Origin: VXPQ01 sp965117025
Lineage (GTDB): Bacteria > Bacteroidota > Rhodothermia > Rhodothermales > VXPQ01
NCBI GenBank assembly: GCA_965117025.1
Contig: OZ220746.1
Location: 2,170,001-2,234,000, forward strand
Direction of reading: 5' to 3'
Length of the DNA stretch: 64,000 bases
Shown here: positions 27,701 to 35,348 of the stretch, piece after piece
Layout of the letters: each line of letters opens with the position of its first letter
Position numbering within the stretch: position 1 is the stretch's first letter
The notes under the pieces: generated by a model
The model's database searches: none
The model's input: only the letters and a program-made list of their open reading frames with translations
Told to the model about the DNA's origin: nothing
Position numbers and translations under genes: made by a program

Positions 27701-29768
27701 ACGCGAATTTGTTTTTGCGCGCCTGTTTTTGGCTTTCGGGTATGTCCAGGCCGTCAATAATGTGTTCTATATGGCTCCCGAAAGGTTCGAGCCAGGGGAA
27801 GATGAGCTCGCCTTTCGAAGGTTTGATCGTGAAGTTGACGAGATAATCGAACAGGTCGTCGGGGCGTTCCGCGCCGTCTGTGTTGAGGCGATCGAGACCG
27901 AGGAGTTGAAGAAGCGTTTGCCGTCTGTTGCTATTCAGTTCGGGTATGACGGTAGCTGCCGGACTACCCGGGGGCTGGTATTCCACCTGGAGTTCGAAGT
28001 CGTTCGGGTTCAACCCCCGGCCGGGTATCCGGTAAATGTTGCGCAACTCGAGATACCATGCGGCCGGGTTGAAATCCCCTTCGGGATTGGGCTGGCGCAG
28101 TTGCACGGGCTTGAGCAGTTTCAGTACAAGACGGTCCGCATTTTGTCCTCCGGATGCGCCTCCCGTTTCCGAGGAAAAATCTCCCACCTGATACGTTTGC
28201 CCATTCGCCCGGAAACGAAAAGCCACGGCCAGCGCCTCGTTTTCCTGCATGCGCTGCCGCAAGGAGATATACCCGAGCACATTATCGAAGTCAAAGTCGT
28301 TCCCCGGTCGGAGTTTTTTGAATTTACCCACCTGAAAGTCGTCGTCACCCAGACCCAGTGAGGTCAGATAGTCCTGTGGCTTGGCGCTGCCGTCCCGGAC
28401 CTCCGCATCCAGCGTGGTTTGCGGGTATCGCCAGACATCGGTACCGGGAAGGGTTTGCGCCGTATAGTCGTTGGCCAGACGTACGACATCCTGGGGTTCT
28501 CCAAGATCGACCAGCGCAACGGCCTGCCGCACATTTTCCTCTTCGGCGCTGGTTCGCTCGAGTTTCCAGACCTCGATGTCGGTGATGCTTTCGAAACCGT
28601 TCGCGACGAGTACCTGCGGAGGGCTTTGCAGGGCGTCTTCCCAACGGTTGCGGAAATAATAGGCAAGAAAATAGTGCGTATTCTCGTTGTATTCCGTCGG
28701 CTTCATGTCGAACTCCGTCGTCTGGGCTCCACCCTCGATGGACAGGCTGTTCGTCTGGCCTTCCTGCTGGCTTGCCACCGTCGTCAGATGCCAGCCGCCC
28801 AGCTTGAATTCACTTTTGATGCCGAATAGACTCTGGCCGCCGCGAATCAGGCGCGAAGGCGTCGACAGGTTGACGTTTCCGGCTTCGATATTCTCGATAA
28901 TTTCGTCTTCTTCTCCTGTGTACTGTAGCCGGAGCTGGTTCTGGAATTCGAACTGATTCTGCGTATCCCAGTCCACATCGATGTCGAGTTTGCTGCCGAT
29001 CGAGCCCGTGATGCCGAGTCGGATATCCTGATTGAATTCCGGAGAAATTCGTGCGGATCGTCCCGCAATAGCCACTTGCTGGTCGCTTTTACGGTAATCG
29101 AAGCCGGCCTGGATACTGGCCTGTCCGTTTACGCGAAGGCTCACGGTGTTTGCGCCGAATATGGTACTGAAGGCGCTTTGCCGCCCGCCGGGTATAGCAA
29201 TATTGAATCCGATACCGCCTCGGGCTCGCTGTCGCCGTCGCTGGGCTCTTTGCTCGCTGATGACACGCCAGTTGTCGCTGAGCCAGGAGTTCAGGCGGCG
29301 CTGCCGGTATGTTTCGAAGTCGATGGCGAGCGGATATCGCACCTCATTTTCTCCGACGAATTCGCGGACGATGAATTCCTGCCGGGTGGAGTCGAGCTCG
29401 ACCTCGTGCCGCCAGTAGTTGCCCAGTGCAGGGAAGAAGGGGCGGCGGGCCCGTTGGACCGGGGACGCCATCTGGTGGTCGGGCTGTGTGGACGGCAGGT
29501 AGAAATCCGCCCGGCGGAAAGCCGTGGTATCGGTCGTGTCGGCTCTCCCGGCGGCGTTACCGAAAATCACATCGAATGTGAGGGTGTCCGTGTCGGCCGC
29601 CTCGCCGTCATTGCCGAAAATCGTCTCGAATGTGGGGGCCTCCGTATCGGAAACGGGGTCGTCCTTCGGCGGCGGAGAAACCTGTGCGCTGCTATAGTGC
29701 GCCGCCATGCCTTGCAACAGGAGCGCCATGATGATGGCGCCCGCCGCATGCACGCGTGGTGCATCCAT
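21729..29768 (-). CDS. sprA: Type IX secretion outer-membrane translocon SprA
   Basis: 2679 residues from the ATG at 29768 (the frame is open to 29816), starting with a signal peptide ending SSAQ. SprA forms the very large beta barrel through which type IX substrates cross the outer membrane. The sequence matches the SprA plan: an N-terminal region with GGIGFNIAIPGGRQSAFSTIFGANTVSLRVNG, many strand-like repeats (LDIDVDWDTQNQFEFQNQLRLQY), multiple glycine-turn segments and a C-terminal barrel end (TDFTLRYENF ... NGGFNFRLSI). About 150 residues (roughly 2058-2205) form a charged helix followed by a strongly acidic stretch, which makes this protein longer than the usual 2,300-2,500. Together with the sorting-domain protein at 14.5 kb it indicates a working type IX system. 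lipB follows. Confidence 0.95.
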   Translation of the reverse strand: MDAPRVHAAGAIIMALLLQGMAAHYSSAQVSPPPKDDPVSDTEAPTFETIFGNDGEAADTDTLTFDVIFGNAAGRADTTDTTAFRRADFYLPSTQPDHQMASPVQRARRPFFPALGNYWRHEVELDSTRQEFIVREFVGENEVRYPLAIDFETYRQRRLNSWLSDNWRVISEQRAQRRRQRARGGIGFNIAIPGGRQSAFSTIFGANTVSLRVNGQASIQAGFDYRKSDQQVAIAGRSARISPEFNQDIRLGITGSIGSKLDIDVDWDTQNQFEFQNQLRLQYTGEEDEIIENIEAGNVNLSTPSRLIRGGQSLFGIKSEFKLGGWHLTTVASQQEGQTNSLSIEGGAQTTEFDMKPTEYNENTHYFLAYYFRNRWEDALQSPPQVLVANGFESITDIEVWKLERTSAEEENVRQAVALVDLGEPQDVVRLANDYTAQTLPGTDVWRYPQTTLDAEVRDGSAKPQDYLTSLGLGDDDFQVGKFKKLRPGNDFDFDNVLGYISLRQRMQENEALAVAFRFRANGQTYQVGDFSSETGGASGGQNADRLVLKLLKPVQLRQPNPEGDFNPAAWYLELRNIYRIPGRGLNPNDFELQVEYQPPGSPAATVIPELNSNRRQTLLQLLGLDRLNTDGAERPDDLFDYLVNFTIKPSKGELIFPWLEPFGSHIEHIIDGLDIPESQKQARKNKFAYAGLYTQKKELAARQSQFDVYRIRGSYRGAVQDFYDLRAFSGLIEGSVTVTSGGSRLTEGTDFVVDYQGGTVTIINDAYLIGGRAIEIDYEQNSYFNIQKKTLLGARLDYVFSDELAFGGTMFRLNQKSPIDKYRVGEEPISNTIWGLDGQLDIEPLWLTRAVDAIPLIQTRESSHIRVSGEFAQLRPGANPTTAFERSRRNLKKLGQDFEGDELRGISYLDDFEGFENTYSLRQAGGWHLTSAPDSIGVYPADFSGFTADSLRTNWRAVLGWYSLHQNTLEDLIGENTKCDSLDPAICPVRIDHVLPNKDISKESFPYIQPLDVYFTPHQRGPYNYTRDLKGFLDEPRNTWGGMVQRLPEGYTDFSTKNIEFIEFIVKVYPQSGGRVHRDAKLFVDLGSISEDVIPNGLLNTEDGLTLSSASARDLDSWSRTASGTQNITIDVDGQRTEDLGLDGLASYSPSDYDDLITEQAHFSDFLDALDDGVSDPRYRAEAAKARLDPSGDDFFYFGANEYFENPVYYPNRASVQERFSRYFPSTEINSFEAQNKLAPSLYGKKGNSRLPDTEDLNLNSAADTDNSYFQYELPLAPAALDSLARPERTNDYVVTEIAPGGGWYQIRIPVRDFTRRVGNIQDFSLIESIRIWTTGHDNPITLRFPTFELVGAQWQKSEAVTFERGLPTDILRDQTRLSVSSINNEENSTTYATPNGTIISQIRTTSGELQNAREQAMALRVENLMPGKQQAIFKTYHQEVDLLKYSNLRMFLHMHGERGDGAPIEERDNVRFFMRLGANETNDYYEYEMPLSPSSISSRDADEIWQTSRMVGGELIDLNSVNIKLGALNQLKVSRDDRAFATDSVYWSDVHDVPLSPGIAEFAPPGTRLGVKGKPSLGGINTIVLGIRNTADSTIAGVRNIRPEDILGDVTVWVNELRVSGYDETNGWAAIGNADIKLADFATLRASWKHQTDGFGGLESTLGDREQDKIFNWSVTTDVNLDKFIPEKYGWTLPASVQVSNQTTTPRFSPNRGDIRLEELLDQTDQNDGLTEAEREQKKDEIIEAAQTRSVTRSYSIRVGKSGSDSRVLRNTLDGISFSLSSSDAAASNPSQRKRDGQRWNSSLTYRVNVRRPRTVRPFWFLGDIPVLRTLGGLNFNYAPRAVTTGATAARNFTVSQDRRRELPDETAPSLPELVEFPLRQSHALSHRRNGSIQYDPFQFLNLSYIASTSQSLNAAGVDTVFTVIQVDSLGNESFFANTTETEALASGLIGENDTRYEVSELRLIRAGQVLNRIFSGHEGVRTDQHNEQFTATFNPRMPASLEWFHIQNITWSSQFTWRNGSVGRNTGASASNQSQVSGSNTVRLQDLFRKIPLYQAMEEAENQYRQEKETERAQRQQERAAAREERRAIREAEREERRRLKQEEEERKQQEKAAAETAEEGAEEGEEDDAIQEDEELPDEGEDVLLAPEEIPVEGEGALPISDELPAQEEDAPPAGEVEITGEAEEGTPDEEDVEVETEEEDSGPSFFTALLPSPVSVARRTLLAITGIREFTITYRSTQGSNSSNVGQLMLDDNDNILGVDAPYSLVDAIFNDAGPPVGYRFGLERDLPLEQRIISDRLQVRDALTSQQQIQGRTTLNPTQSLQINLTWNANWTNSTNRTYRPDPITITETFTGSNRASVWVFGPGYLDMFERQLETYQQDDARAADPRRIGDEDGDGRIVLTNESIVNDFQGAFLSGLGTVDSRGFLPFPMPGWQISWSGIGQWPIIRNLVTNASIRHGYSSDYATDYRRNVISSDSTRSFALSGQQIVFTIPEDEIGSIRVNERFQPLIGLDLSFKGNLQTSITWEKSTSYVLSTTNFEVSENNNSQITMTANYSKSGMRLPFVGRVNNRVSFSLTMSVANLSDRRLLLRRALTDYIDRREEFRVSDALEGDNVSVISASKRYTVAPRISYQISNRVSTDFTLRYENFISEDSRTPSSTSINGGFNFRLSIAN

Positions 29769-30251
29769 GCGACCGGGACGTTTTTGTCCCGTTATGCGTA
29801 CGGCGTGCGAACTCACCCGACTTCTTCGCGATGATCGTGGGTAACTACGATGTATAGACGATCCGATTACTCCGTGGCGATTTTGCAGTGCCCTGATGGC
29901 GGCACTGACAGCTCGCTGGGGAGTGTTTTATCGTCCGGTGGGGCGGTTGTTGATGAGCCCCTTGTTTACGAGAAACGGTAACAGAAGTGCGCGCAGGCGA
30001 TAGGGGATTTGATCGCAGATCCGGGTGAAGGTGTCGAGTTGGGCGGAGCGCCTGTTCGGAAAAGAAATTTGCAGAACAGGGGCGTTGCCGGTTCGACAGG
30101 AGTTCTTTCCTACGAACCGGAGTGAAATAGTTCCCTGCGCGCATTTCCGGCGGCAATCTGCGCAGTATGGTGGTGTTTTCGTACGGCTTCCCGAAGGGCG
30201 CTTCACGTGCGAACGTGAAGTGCTGAGCGAAGTGGTTTTGATCAGAGTATC
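29769..30251. other. 483-base intergenic region between sprA and ABC permease
   Basis: No supportable gene. Short open frames occur on both strands (for example 29928-30206 minus and 30025-30327 plus) but neither looks like a protein. The region contains a perfect 8-bp stem with a GCGA tetraloop at 30201-30220. The sprA promoter is presumably at the left end, but I see no strong match to a consensus. Confidence 0.5.
30199..30222. other. 8-bp hairpin with GNRA loop downstream of ABC permease
   Basis: CTTCACGT (30201-30208), loop GCGA, ACGTGAAG (30213-30220), extended by one wobble and one C-G pair. No T-run follows on either strand, so it is a poor intrinsic terminator. It could be a stabilising 3' hairpin of the permease transcript. 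Confidence 0.4.
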
Positions 30252-31898
30252 CTATATAATGGATGTGCCCGATCTTCCTACGGCTACAGTGGCCAGTCCA
30301 ATCAACAGCATCAGGAATACGCTATAGGCTGCTGCGGCGCCAAAGTCGTAAAGGCGTAACTGAGCCAGGATTTCCACGCTGATCGGACGGTTGTCGAAAA
30401 CATACAGCATAATGGAAGAAACGAATTCGCCCACCGATGCAACGAAGGTAAGCAGGGCGCCGGCCCAGATACCTGGCGAGATGGCCGGTAGCACGATGCG
30501 GCGGAACGTGGTGGCGAATCGTGCGCCGAGGTCGGCGGAAGCTTCCGCAAGACGATCATCGAATTGTTCGAGCGCTGCTGTGGTCGAGCGCACGACGAAG
30601 GGGATGTGGCGAATGAAATACGCCAGGGGCAAAATCCAGAATCCTCCGACGAGTATAGTGTTCAGCGCAGGCAGGGTAGGTTCGTTGAAAGTAACGATCA
30701 GGTTTACCGCAATCACGGTGCCCGGAATGGCGAACGGGAGGGCCGTGAGCAATCGCGCCAGTCCGCGTCCCGGAATTTTCCCCTTTGCGATGTACAGGGC
30801 GGCTCCTACCCCGAATACGATATTTCCGGCGGTCGCGACAAGCGCCATGCGCAAGCTGTTCCAGATGGGATCGAGTACGTCCGGATCACGAAAAAGCGCT
30901 GTATAGTTGTCGAAGGTATATGCCGTGGGAAAGATCTGCCAGGTCCAGCTTCCTTCCTGTGCAAACGAGATCAGTATGACGGTCGCCACGGGCAAAAGCA
31001 AAAATGCCAGCATGGGCAGGGCTGCTGCGACGGCAACGATACGACCGATCCCGCTTCGAACGGGTACCGGCGGGGCGGCGACTCCTTTTGCCGCTCCCTG
31101 CACACTACGCCTGCGCCGGCTTTCCAGCAGAAACAGAAACAACAGACATATTGCAGTCAGCAGGACGGAGACAGCCGCCGACAGAGGGAGGTTGCCATTC
31201 GTCTTGTAGTTGTAAATTTGCAGTGTCAGGAAACTCTCTGTGCCGGCGAAAAGGAGCGGCGCCGTAAAGGATGCCATTGAGATCATGAAAACGAGCAGGG
31301 CAGCTCCGGCAAGCGCTGGCCTCAGTTGCGGAAGGATCACGCGCCGGAACGTGGTGGGTCCGGAGGCGCCAAGATCTGCGGAAGCTTCGGGCAGGCTCTT
31401 GTCCACGTTGCCGAGAGCCGACAGGACAAACAGGTAGAAATAGACGTACATGGCATAGACATGCACGAGCCAGACGGCGGAGAGGCCCTCGAATGCAAAC
31501 GGCGCATCGGCGAGACGGAACAGGTCCTGAAGCACCCGAGGGAGGATACCGCTTTCGCCGTACAGGAAGAGAAAGGCAAGCACGCCTACGAGGGGAGGCA
31601 GTGCAAGAGGGAAGGCAGCGACCGCCATCAGCGTACTGCGCAGCGGGAACCGGAAGCGATGAAAACACCAGGCCAGCGTCGTGCCCAGTATGCCTCCCCC
31701 GAGCACGGTAGCCACGGAGATGAATACGGAATTGAACAGGGCCCGTACGTTTGCCGACGACCAGGAAGAAAACAGTCGGGAGTAGTTTTCTGCAGTCAGG
31801 CCCAATTCGAACGTGCGCAGGCTCGGGTAGAGTACGTACGCTACAAGTACGAGCAGGACGGGAACGGCAAGGAGCGTAGACCCTCGGCGCGTTAACAT
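30252..31898 (-). CDS. Iron(III)-type ABC transporter permease (two fused permease domains)
   Basis: 548 residues with about 12 membrane segments arranged as two homologous halves. Each half has the EAA loop that contacts the ATPase (EASADLGASGPTTFRRVILPQLRP near residue 172 and EASADLGARFATTFRRIVLPAISP near 455). This is the FbpB/AfuB architecture of ferric iron importers, related to thiamine and phosphonate permeases. Neither the substrate-binding protein nor the ATPase is in the window, so the metal specificity is inferred from the fused layout. It starts 6 bases after recR and is the last gene of the dnaX-ybaB-recR unit. Confidence 0.88.
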   Translation of the reverse strand: MLTRRGSTLLAVPVLLVLVAYVLYPSLRTFELGLTAENYSRLFSSWSSANVRALFNSVFISVATVLGGGILGTTLAWCFHRFRFPLRSTLMAVAAFPLALPPLVGVLAFLFLYGESGILPRVLQDLFRLADAPFAFEGLSAVWLVHVYAMYVYFYLFVLSALGNVDKSLPEASADLGASGPTTFRRVILPQLRPALAGAALLVFMISMASFTAPLLFAGTESFLTLQIYNYKTNGNLPLSAAVSVLLTAICLLFLFLLESRRRRSVQGAAKGVAAPPVPVRSGIGRIVAVAAALPMLAFLLLPVATVILISFAQEGSWTWQIFPTAYTFDNYTALFRDPDVLDPIWNSLRMALVATAGNIVFGVGAALYIAKGKIPGRGLARLLTALPFAIPGTVIAVNLIVTFNEPTLPALNTILVGGFWILPLAYFIRHIPFVVRSTTAALEQFDDRLAEASADLGARFATTFRRIVLPAISPGIWAGALLTFVASVGEFVSSIMLYVFDNRPISVEILAQLRLYDFGAAAAYSVFLMLLIGLATVAVGRSGTSII

Positions 31899-31904
31899 GG
31901 GCGG

Positions 31905-32594
31905 TCAGAGGTCGCCGCGGCCTTCGAGGGCGCGTGCCAGCGTGGCTTCGTCGGCATATTCGAGGTCTCCTCCTATGGGCAGGCCCCGGGCAATGCGCGT
32001 CAGGCGCACACCGGCGGGTTTGAGCAATTGAGAGAGGTAATATACCGTGGTGTCTCCTTCTACTGTAGGATTCAGTGCAAAAATAATTTCCTTTGGAGGG
32101 ATATGTGTATTCGGAACGTGTGCATCGTCCGGGTCATCCCCGGCAGGCGCCCGCCCGTTTTGCGATACCGGCGCAGCGGCCTGCTTGTGTGTCGGGTCGA
32201 TGCGTTGCAGGAGTTCGGTGATGTGGAGATCTTCCGGGCCTATGCCGTCCAGTGGCGAGATGGCTCCTCCCAGTACATGATATACGCCCCGGTATTCATT
32301 GAGGCGCTCGATCGCCAGGACGTCATTGGCTTCTTCCACGAGACAAATTACGGCATGGTCGCGTTGCGGTGAACTGCAGATGGCGCAAGGGTCCGCATCG
32401 GTTACGTTGCAGCAAACGGAGCATTGCTTAACGGTATCCTTGACCTTGATCAGCGTGTGCGCCAGGTCTGCGATCTCGGCGCGGGACATTTTAAGCACAT
32501 GGGCAGCCAGCCGCTGCGCTGTCTTTCGCCCGATGCCGGGCAGTTTGGAAAACTGCTCGACAAGCGCCTCAACCGATTCGGAAGTGAATCCCAT
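31905..32594 (-). CDS. recR: Recombination mediator RecR
   Basis: 229 residues. With RecO and RecF it loads RecA at gapped DNA. The helix-hairpin-helix near the start (FSKLPGIGRKTAQRLAAHVL), the four-Cys zinc finger (C58, C61, C70, C73) and the TOPRIM domain (ICLVEEANDVLAIERL, LGGAISPLDGIGPEDL, FALNPTVEGDTTVYYLSQLL) are all present. About 32 residues rich in Ala, Pro and Asp (about 136-167) interrupt the TOPRIM domain; most RecR proteins are near 200 residues. It belongs to the classical dnaX-ybaB-recR operon order. Confidence 0.95.
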   Translation of the reverse strand: MGFTSESVEALVEQFSKLPGIGRKTAQRLAAHVLKMSRAEIADLAHTLIKVKDTVKQCSVCCNVTDADPCAICSSPQRDHAVICLVEEANDVLAIERLNEYRGVYHVLGGAISPLDGIGPEDLHITELLQRIDPTHKQAAAPVSQNGRAPAGDDPDDAHVPNTHIPPKEIIFALNPTVEGDTTVYYLSQLLKPAGVRLTRIARGLPIGGDLEYADEATLARALEGRGDL

Positions 32595-32657
32595 GCGCGC
32601 ACGTACTGTTTCAGGGGGGCGTTCAGATGATGCGGGGGCCTTACCGCAAATTTTCGT

Positions 32658-32996
32658 TTACAGGTTCAATCCAGGCAATCCCATACCCGGAGGTAGCATG
32701 GCGCCTGCAATACCGCCCATTTCCTTGTTTGCCATCTCCTCGGCTTCATCAAGGGCCTTGTTTATTCCGGCTACAACAAGGTCTTCCAGCAATTCAACGT
32801 CTTCGGAATCGACAGCATCCGGCTCAATACGGATATTCGTGATACGACGAGCGCCGTTGGCGGTCACCTTGACCATACCGCCGCCGGACTCGGCTGTAAC
32901 GGTCTTTGTGGCAAGGTTCTCTTGCGCCTCCTTCAACTTCTTCTGCATTTCCATGACCATGCCGAACATGTCGGCCATATTTACGCCATCAGGCAT
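32658..32996 (-). CDS. YbaB/EbfC-family nucleoid-associated protein
   Basis: 112 residues from the ATG at 32996 (32978 is an alternative). It is a dimeric DNA-binding protein commonly found between dnaX and recR. The core fits: ADMFGMVMEMQKKLKEAQENLATKTVTAESGGGMVKVTANGARRITNIRIEPDAVD followed by a helix rich in Glu and Ala. The tail is Met/Gly/Pro-rich (GAMLPPGMGLPGLNL), as in many family members. Confidence 0.9.
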   Translation of the reverse strand: MPDGVNMADMFGMVMEMQKKLKEAQENLATKTVTAESGGGMVKVTANGARRITNIRIEPDAVDSEDVELLEDLVVAGINKALDEAEEMANKEMGGIAGAMLPPGMGLPGLNL

Positions 32997-33063
32997 ACCA
33001 TTTACCGTTTTCTGAAAATCAAGGGCCTTTAGCGCCCGATCACGGGTGCACACATTGCAAGTA

Positions 33064-35076
33064 TCACCAGACGGGTTCCCCACCGAACTGGTCGAAAATT
33101 TCACGCACCACCGGATTTTCCTTGCGCTTGCGTTCCATGTATTCGTACGGATCAAAATCGGCGGCGGTTTCGGGCGCGCCGTCTGCTCCGGGGGTGTTCA
33201 TGTCTTCGCGTACTATGCATTGAATCGCCCGGATCGGCACACTCGCCAGTGATTTCAGTTGCCCCGTTATGTAGCCGGCGCGTTCGTTCAATACGCGCCG
33301 GTGGAAATCGTCCGGGACAGCGATATGAATAATACCCTCGTCGTAGTCTTCCGGCTGCGCTCGATGCAGCATGGACCATATCTGTATTTTATCCTCCTTG
33401 ACGTGCTCCAACAGGTCGTTCCAGATGGTTACAATGGGGTTTGTATTCTCGTCCGGGGTGACGCTTGTGTCTGTTTCGACCGTTTCAAGGACGGCAGTGT
33501 CCACTTCGGCTGCGAGATCCTGTCCGCCAGCGGCGTTCAGGGTTTCTTCGGGCGACGTGCTGTCGCGTGGAATCAGGGGTTTACCGAACAGGGTGTCGGC
33601 AATGGAGGGGAAAGCATCAGGTTGCCGGACAGGCCCCGGGGCTTCTGCAGGCGCGGCCGCGGGAGGTGGCGTCGCAGGTGGCGCCAATTCCGAAGGATGT
33701 TCGTCTTTCCGGAGAGGCGGTGCTTGCGACGCGGCCTTTTGTTCAGTATTCCCCGGGGGCGTATGCGGGTCGGCGTCACGAGGCGTCGGGGTGTCTTGTT
33801 TTTTTGGGGGGGATGAAGTCGGGGTTTTGCGCGTAGTCGATGCGGTTTTTCCCGAGAGGCGTTGGCTTGCCGTCGCCCTGGCCTTTGCGTTGCCGGGAGA
33901 CTCCCTGTCCGGTTCTGCAGCTTCCAGCCGATCTATCTTTTCAAGCGCCTCGCGCAGGTCTGCACCCAGCGTGACCATCGCCATGTTCAGCAGAATTGTT
34001 TCTACCTTCAGGCGCGGCTGTATACTATTTCTGAGCGTGCTTTCCGCGTTGGCGGCGAGCGTCAGAAGGCGCAGGAGGTCCATTTCCGAAAAAGGCGCCA
34101 CCGCTTCGGCATAGCGTTTTCGGGTCGCCTCCGCCGCCTCGATCAGTTCGGTATTCTTCATCGTGTGCGCAACAAGAAGATTGCGCAGGTGCTCTGTCAG
34201 CCCGGCCAGAAACTCCTGGAGGTCATGCCCGGCCCGGATCGCGTTTTCGACCAGTTGCAACATGCCTCCCATGTCGCGCGCAGCGACCCGGTCCGTCACT
34301 TCGAAATACCTGTCGATGTCCACCACGCCAAGCGCCTTGACGAGCTCTGTGTAGGCAATGTCCGAACCGCACAGCGAAATGGCTTGATCGAATACCGACA
34401 ACGCATCCCGGAGTGCGCCATCCCCCTTGCGTGCAATGAGCAGCAGAGAAGCTTCGTCCGCACGGATGTTTTCCTCTTTGCAGATATCGCTTAACCGGGC
34501 AACGATTTCAGGTACGGAAATACGACGAAAATCGAACCGCTGGCACCGGGACAGGATGGTAGGAAGTACTTTGTGCGGCTCGGTTGTTGCGAAGATGAAA
34601 AGGACATGGGGCGGCGGCTCTTCCAGGGTTTTAAGGAGCGCGTTGAAGGCTGCCGTCGAGAGCATATGCACCTCGTCTACGATGTACACCTTTCGGCGGG
34701 CGCCCTGCGGGGGGATACGCACCGTTTCCCTCAAGTCGCGAATATCGTCTACGCGGTTGTTCGAGGCGGCGTCGATCTCAATGACGTTCAGACTGCGCCC
34801 TTCTTCGAACGTGTGGCATTGTTCACAGGCGCGGCACGGTTCCGCCTCCCCGTCGCGCTCTTCCGGCGCGCTGGTGCAGTTGATGGCCTTTGCCAGAATG
34901 CGCGCTGCAGTGGTCTTGCCGACGCCGCGCGGTCCGCTGAAGAGATACGCATGGGCCAGCCGGTCCAATCGAATCGCATTACGGAGGGTTTCCGTAACGT
35001 GCTCCTGCGCCACCAGTTCGTCGAACCGCTGCGGGCGGTACTTGCGTGCGGTGACGAGATACCTATGTTCGGACAT
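33064..35076 (-). CDS. dnaX: DNA polymerase III subunits gamma/tau
   Basis: 670 residues; clamp-loader ATPase of the replicative polymerase. Walker A is GPRGVGKTT (about residues 48-56), the zinc module uses C67, C81, C84 and C87, Walker B is VYIVDEVHML, and the SRC motif sits in TILSRCQRFDF. Domain III ends near residue 380. A Pro/Ser/Thr-rich linker of about 150 residues then leads to a C-terminal tau-like region (IVTIWNDLLEHVKEDKIQIWSMLHRAQPEDYDEG). I saw no obvious slippery sequence for a short gamma form, but did not search it exhaustively. It is the first gene of dnaX-ybaB-recR-permease, with a promoter at 35127-35155. Confidence 0.95.
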   Translation of the reverse strand: MSEHRYLVTARKYRPQRFDELVAQEHVTETLRNAIRLDRLAHAYLFSGPRGVGKTTAARILAKAINCTSAPEERDGEAEPCRACEQCHTFEEGRSLNVIEIDAASNNRVDDIRDLRETVRIPPQGARRKVYIVDEVHMLSTAAFNALLKTLEEPPPHVLFIFATTEPHKVLPTILSRCQRFDFRRISVPEIVARLSDICKEENIRADEASLLLIARKGDGALRDALSVFDQAISLCGSDIAYTELVKALGVVDIDRYFEVTDRVAARDMGGMLQLVENAIRAGHDLQEFLAGLTEHLRNLLVAHTMKNTELIEAAEATRKRYAEAVAPFSEMDLLRLLTLAANAESTLRNSIQPRLKVETILLNMAMVTLGADLREALEKIDRLEAAEPDRESPGNAKARATASQRLSGKTASTTRKTPTSSPPKKQDTPTPRDADPHTPPGNTEQKAASQAPPLRKDEHPSELAPPATPPPAAAPAEAPGPVRQPDAFPSIADTLFGKPLIPRDSTSPEETLNAAGGQDLAAEVDTAVLETVETDTSVTPDENTNPIVTIWNDLLEHVKEDKIQIWSMLHRAQPEDYDEGIIHIAVPDDFHRRVLNERAGYITGQLKSLASVPIRAIQCIVREDMNTPGADGAPETAADFDPYEYMERKRKENPVVREIFDQFGGEPVW

Positions 35077-35122
35077 GTTGGCGAGACGGCTCTGTAGGAC
35101 CGGAGGGGGCGTGAACCGGTAA

Positions 35123-35155
35123 GTACAGAATACTCTGTACGGGGCCGGTTGTCAA
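35123..35155 (-). promoter_or_regulatory. dnaX promoter with overlapping palindromic operator candidate
   Basis: On the minus strand, TTGACA (35150-35155) is followed by 17 bases and TATTCT (35127-35132). The perfect interrupted palindrome GTACAGAgtatTCTGTAC (35123-35140) covers the whole -10 box and the expected start site. It lies about 50 bases before the dnaX ATG. A bound dimer would block RNA polymerase. The ACAG/CTGT half-sites recall SOS-type boxes, but the LexA motif of this lineage is not known to me. Confidence 0.6.
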
Positions 35156-35202
35156 TGTCTCGTCGGCTGTTTCACTCGGTACGCACACGAAAACAAATGT
35201 AC

Positions 35203-35348
35203 CCCCGCCCTTCGGGTTCCGCCGGTCACGGCGTCACTCTTCGTTGCTCGTCGCTCATTTGGAACCACCAAACTTCACTCCTCGCGCCTTGATTGACGCC
35301 GTGCCTGACGAACAGAGCATTGCTGCATAGGGTTAACAGGCCCTAAAT
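35203..35348 (+). repeat. Dispersed structured repeat, copy A
   Basis: About 145 bases between dnaX and batD that recur before rpiA (53503-53650). A 70-base core (35231-35300) is identical in both. The outer stem here is CACGGCGTCA (35227-35236) with TGACGCCGTG (35294-35303), and there is an inner hairpin TTTGG-AACCA-CCAAA (35258-35272). The right end, AGGGTTAACAGGCCCT, resembles a transposon terminus. It has no coding capacity. Confidence 0.8.

Noticed and set aside
30201..30220. parS-like site
   Set aside because: CTTCACGTGCGAACGTGAAG has the CACGT half-sites but does not match the 16-bp parS consensus, and it is 20 kb from parAB; treated as a hairpin.
29928..30327. Opposing small frames between sprA and the permease
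   Set aside because: Mutually overlapping, basic, and without recognisable motif or start signal.
33259..34494. Plus-strand frames opposite dnaX
   Set aside because: Antisense of dnaX; no start signals or motifs.
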